A stretch of 64,000 bases of DNA from Hoplostethus atlanticus (lineage: Eukaryota; Chordata; Actinopteri; Trachichthyiformes; Trachichthyidae). The notes below the pieces were generated by a model, which was not told the origin of the DNA, searched no databases, and saw only the letters and a program-made list of their open reading frames with translations. Positions 59,563 to 64,000 of the stretch are shown here, piece after piece (the stretch's first letter is position 1; every line of letters starts with the position of its first letter). The stretch lies in the NCBI GenBank assembly GCA_034670405.1, contig JAXDDX010000034.1:1475501-1539500 (forward strand), in the 5' to 3' direction. The position numbers and the translations under genes are program-made.

Positions 59563-62529
59563 GTTTGTTCAGAAATTCAGATTAACCCAGCACCTGAACA
59601 CCACAGTAGCAGTGATCAGTTCCCAGCAACATTTTTCATCTTTGACTTTTATGCCAGTGATGAAAACATTGTCTCATCGTCTCAGTTCATTCTGTTGGAT
59701 GGACTCTTGTCCACTCTGGATGATGGGATCTCCTCCTTCATCTTCTCCTCCTCTCCTCCTTCCCCTTCCCCTCTCCACTCCCTCCTCCAAAGCAATCACA
59801 CTTCATGAAGTCAATGCAGAGCCGCCTTCTAAATGGTAGAAAAACGATCCTGGTCGAGTGTTTTTCACTTGTCGGTAAGTTAAGATATGAAGGATGTGGT
59901 TGTTGTTGATGGAGGTCACTGTGATGTTAGGGCAGAGCTGCTCTCATTCAGAAAACAACATCATGGGTGTCCTGGTGGTTTAGCAATAACGATATTCCAT
60001 AATGCACCTCACACTAGTACAACACCTTCAAATATGTTAGTGTTTCCCTTGTTGTGGCCACACTTGTTCGATGTATGCATATCGCAAAGGCGTCGGAGTG
60101 CAGGGTCAGCCGGTGGTGGCGTCCCGAGAGCCAAAGGTCCTGGACACCGGCTGTCCCAGGGCACGGAGCCTTTGACCGCCCCCTTCCTTTTGGGAGGGAG
60201 GTTTCTCTGACTACCCATCTGGGTTGTTATTCACAGTCACTTGAGGTCAGATACTGAAACAGAGTATTGACTGTTCAGACATACTGTGTCACACTGCAGG
60301 AGGTCCACCCCTCTGACTTTAGTTCTGTGGTTTTGTTTGGTCTTTGCAGCCATGTGTGGAAAATGTCAACATTCTGCCACATATATCTTGGAGTCATTTT
60401 TTTAAATTACATTGCAAACTGCACACTCTGTCTGACACACAGTGCAGTGTTCAGTACAATACTGTACTACTGGTGATGCCACAGGGCTCAAATCCAACGC
60501 TTGACCTTTATCAGTTGTTATCCAGTTGTTGCCCATTGATAATGTCACTCTCCACTGTAGTCGCTCTACTGAAGCAAAACTGTGTAAACTGCTTCACCTC
60601 AGCTGGGTTTGTAATAAAAAGATAAAAAGGTTATTTCCTGTCAGGGCTGCCCCCCCCCCGCTTCCCCTGCCCCTAAATACTCTCATCTGAAATATTCCTT
60701 TGCAGTAATTGTTCCATTACTGACTTTGCTACTGTTCATTCAGCCAATCACAGGGCTCAATCACTTTTTAATACAGTTCTTCTCAATTGATTTCTCCAAA
60801 TTGGTTCCTGCTTTCAAAACAACTAACACAGCCACTGAAACAGACTCTGATTGTGCAACACAGCCCAACTGTGAATCAGATAACATGTACCGACATCAAA
60901 CCTCCACATGTCATCTATTGATTAGATCATAGATTCAGCTTAGTCCACACAGGAATATAATGGAAATACATTTATCAGAAAGTTCCACAACTCTTAATCC
61001 ATAATCTGATTTTATGGAATGATATTTTTTACATGTTGCATAATTTGAAGCACAATTTGCTTCAAAAGAAACCACACACAAGTTTGCTATTGTAAGCAAT
61101 GACTTTATTCCGCATCAACTCTTTTATTTCTGTCAGGCCAGAGTATTTATGGCATATGTAGTTTTGTGTGAAAACAATGAAAATGTACAGTTGGTTTTGC
61201 AAAATGATCAGGGCTTGGTAACTGTTTAGTTTGGAAAAAATCGAATCAATTGAGAAAAACTGCAGGATGTGTTTTAGGTGTTATGGGGCCGTCTGCCGAG
61301 GGTCTCATGCTCTTGTCACTCTCTCTTTCTCACTCTCTCTCTTAATTAATTTGTGACCCAGTCGTTATCTGCAGTTAACTTCAAAAGGCTAGGCCCCAGG
61401 AAAAAAAAAAATCATCTGTAAAAAGTCAACTTTTGGTAATTAAATTAAATACTAGTTCATTTAATTTCTTTTATATTTATATTTTTCACATTTTACCACA
61501 GGGCAGTAGTGTGTATTTCTGGAAGGTTCCTGCTATAAACCCAAAGGACGTGGTTGGGTGATAATTACACAGAAAGAACCAGGCATAACACTCAGCAGTG
61601 GAAATTAAATCTTTTATTGTGAGACACAAGACGTGACAGGTTACATGACATTCATCCAAGATGGTTTATAATTCAACAAAACCTCCACATTAACAACCTT
61701 TTGGCCTTATTTAGTTTATTAGGGATTACCAAATGTGCTCAGATAAATCAACTGTGATGATTACATTGGGCACATAATTGTCTTTTCCCATTACGTGATG
61801 GTCATAGCAAATCAAATAGAATCAAGGAGGACAGAAGTTCAATTCCTCATCTTGTTGAGAGCTAATCGTGTCCTAACTAGACTCATTCTGTTTCATTCAC
61901 CTCATCTGCCCCATCTGATGGGGTGAAGGAAAGGTTCATGATTTTGAGAAATCTTTGGTTAGTATTCTTAGCGATTCTTAGTATTCTTTGCATGCCGCAA
62001 GCTTGTGGCTGCACCCTTGAAGAGGTTTTAATACCTTGAAGAAATTGAAGTGTCATTCCAAGATGAGATATCAATTTTTTTAAAATGGAGACCTCTTTCA
62101 AAATGATTGCTGGCATGAGACTAACACACATTATGGGTTACAATAGAAGTTATGAATCATCTTAAGACTTGTGTTTTTGATGATCATCTACCTTTTTGAG
62201 AATTCAGATAACAAACAGTTTCCAAATGAGTTTTCTCTCAAAGTGGGAGAAAACTAGAACAGAAACCAGATCTGACCCTGGGTCCTGTATCGCTCATATA
62301 AAACATGACTCTAACACTGCCAGCTTTAGGGGGTCTGCTGGGACCACACATACTAGAATGGATGCACTGATGGCACTTTAAGGTCCCTTGGATAAATTAG
62401 CACTGCTCAGTGTATGGATGGACGGCCTGGAGATGACTCATCATTTCTGAAGCAGAATATGCACCCTCATCCCCAGACAATCATCCTGGTTACTGTCACA
62501 GTCAGCTTTTCAGTCATCTCTACGCAACG

Positions 62530-62532
<3 letters not shown>

Positions 62533-62577
<45 letters not shown>
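62533..62577. repeat. (AC)n microsatellite
   Basis: 45-base AC tract in the gene-free flank. Confidence 0.95.
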
Positions 62578-62579
<2 letters not shown>

Positions 62580-63757
62580 CACTACAATATTTAGTAGTCA
62601 TTTGAGTGTCTTCCAATTAGCTAGTGATGTTTATCTGACTTATACCTACTACTCCAAACACTTATCACAGGTATGCTGTGCTTTTATGCTGTGTGGGCTT
62701 TACTGCAGCGTTCCATATTTCCATTTTCTAAAACAAGCAGCGAAGGAGACTGATGGTTTGTCCACTTTATTGTTGCCTTCCACTTCATTTGACAGTAAGA
62801 GCTGATAAGGACTTGGAGAAGTAATGGGCTCTGGAAGCCTGTTGACCAGTACACCTTAATATAGTAGCTGATGAACAGCAGAGTAACCAAGCAAAGGGAG
62901 GAAGGTTTTCCTTATAATTGTAATTATTTGTGTCAGTCTGAAACCATGACGTGCATGGTATAGAGAGGATTGAGCAATATTGCAGTCTCACAAATGCTTT
63001 ATCCTTGCTGCTGGATTTTTATGTACAACTTAAAATGTACAACTACTTTTACTATGAGCATGCTATGCAAAAAGGAGACAAGGCCGAATATGACTCACTT
63101 AGGATATCCATGTAGGCTGGTTTTGAAACTGTGGTTAAAATAGTGACATTGAGCTCTGTGGCTCTGTGAATAAAATAAAAGACAGGATGTGTCGATCGTA
63201 AAGAAATGCACCCTGAAATCAACCCCAGGTCATGGACTCATGTTGGGCAGATACGGGATGTCCATTTCAGCACCAAGGACAGTCCCTTTGGTTGTCCTGG
63301 AGCTAATGCACACACATGCACAAACACTGGACATCAGTGCTGTTTGTTTTGAAGGTATAAGAGGATGCAATTTTGGTGTGTGTAGCCTAAAGGAAACGTA
63401 GTGTGATGAGTATTAACGATGCTCCCAGGGAGTACCAACTAAAGTAATCGCATTATCTTTTAAATGAGTAATGGATAATAGATCACTTTTGAGTAATTAG
63501 GCCAACACTGGTGCAGCATCACAAGTAAAAGGTCAGTGAGGTCCGTAAACACCATCGGCGTTGAATCAGTGGAGCCACAGTACAATCTCTCCTGTTGATG
63601 CTCATTGTTTTGGAAGCCAACACAAAAGATTTCAACGCTATTGTAATGACTAGACAAAAGAGGTGACACGTGCAAGCTCATGTGATGATTGCCAAACAAT
63701 GCTATAAATGAAAAGAGGCGGAGGATTTCATTTGATTCTCTTTCAGCTTAACGTAAT

Positions 63758-63871
<114 letters not shown>

Positions 63872-64000
63872 ACTTTTCCACATCCATTCGCTCGCGTGCT
63901 CGTTCACTGCAGAAACAAACAAACAAAAACAAAATACATCTGGTGAAGAAACAAGAAACTCTTTATTTATATATGTTTTTTTTTTTTATGAATTGCCGGA

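Noticed and set aside
59960-60200. Possible SINE start (GGGTGTCCTGGTGGTTTAGC)
   Set aside because: No B-box or tail could be found downstream.

Overview
The window looks like teleost fish nuclear DNA. It holds two vertebrate genes with long introns, dense CA/GT/GA microsatellites, LINE-2 tails with the usual teleost 3' consensus, hAT and Tc1 remnants, and a Ty3/Gypsy-class element of the fish Gmr1 type. The species cannot be named from sequence alone. A percomorph is my guess.

Layout. (1) Positions 1-18924 hold scp2 (sterol carrier protein 2 / SCPx) on the + strand, from what corresponds to human exon 4 to the stop codon; the first three exons lie outside the window. Its first intron here is almost entirely an antisense class I endogenous retrovirus fossil (1124-5647). 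(2) Positions 18925-24507 are intergenic, with LINE-2 tails and a well-preserved 342-bp foldback hAT MITE (23428-23769). (3) Positions 24508-47052 hold slc1a7 (EAAT5, the retinal glutamate transporter / glutamate-gated chloride channel) on the - strand. It is complete: 11 coding exons, 580 residues, ending in a PDZ ligand. Its introns hold a Tc1 remnant, a LINE-2 tail, SINE/LINE scraps and MITE-like inverted repeats. (4) Positions 47053-48998 are the slc1a7 5' flank. (5) Positions 48999-55677 are a nest of mobile elements: a Tc1/IS630-type transposon split by a young Gmr1-like LTR retrotransposon (50329-55280) whose pol order is protease-integrase-RT-RNase H. (6) Positions 55680-64000 hold only microsatellites; no gene was recognised.

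The two host genes converge tail to tail. Human SCP2 and SLC1A7 are also neighbours on chromosome 1p32, which supports both calls. They do not share a pathway: SCPx/SCP2 acts in peroxisomal lipid oxidation and lipid transfer, EAAT5 at photoreceptor and bipolar-cell membranes. The most unusual object is the Gmr1-like element. Its two LTRs look identical apart from a GA-rich length difference, it has a perfect 5-bp target duplication and a tRNA-Pro primer site, and its integrase lies upstream of reverse transcriptase as in Copia elements although its proteins are Gypsy-type.
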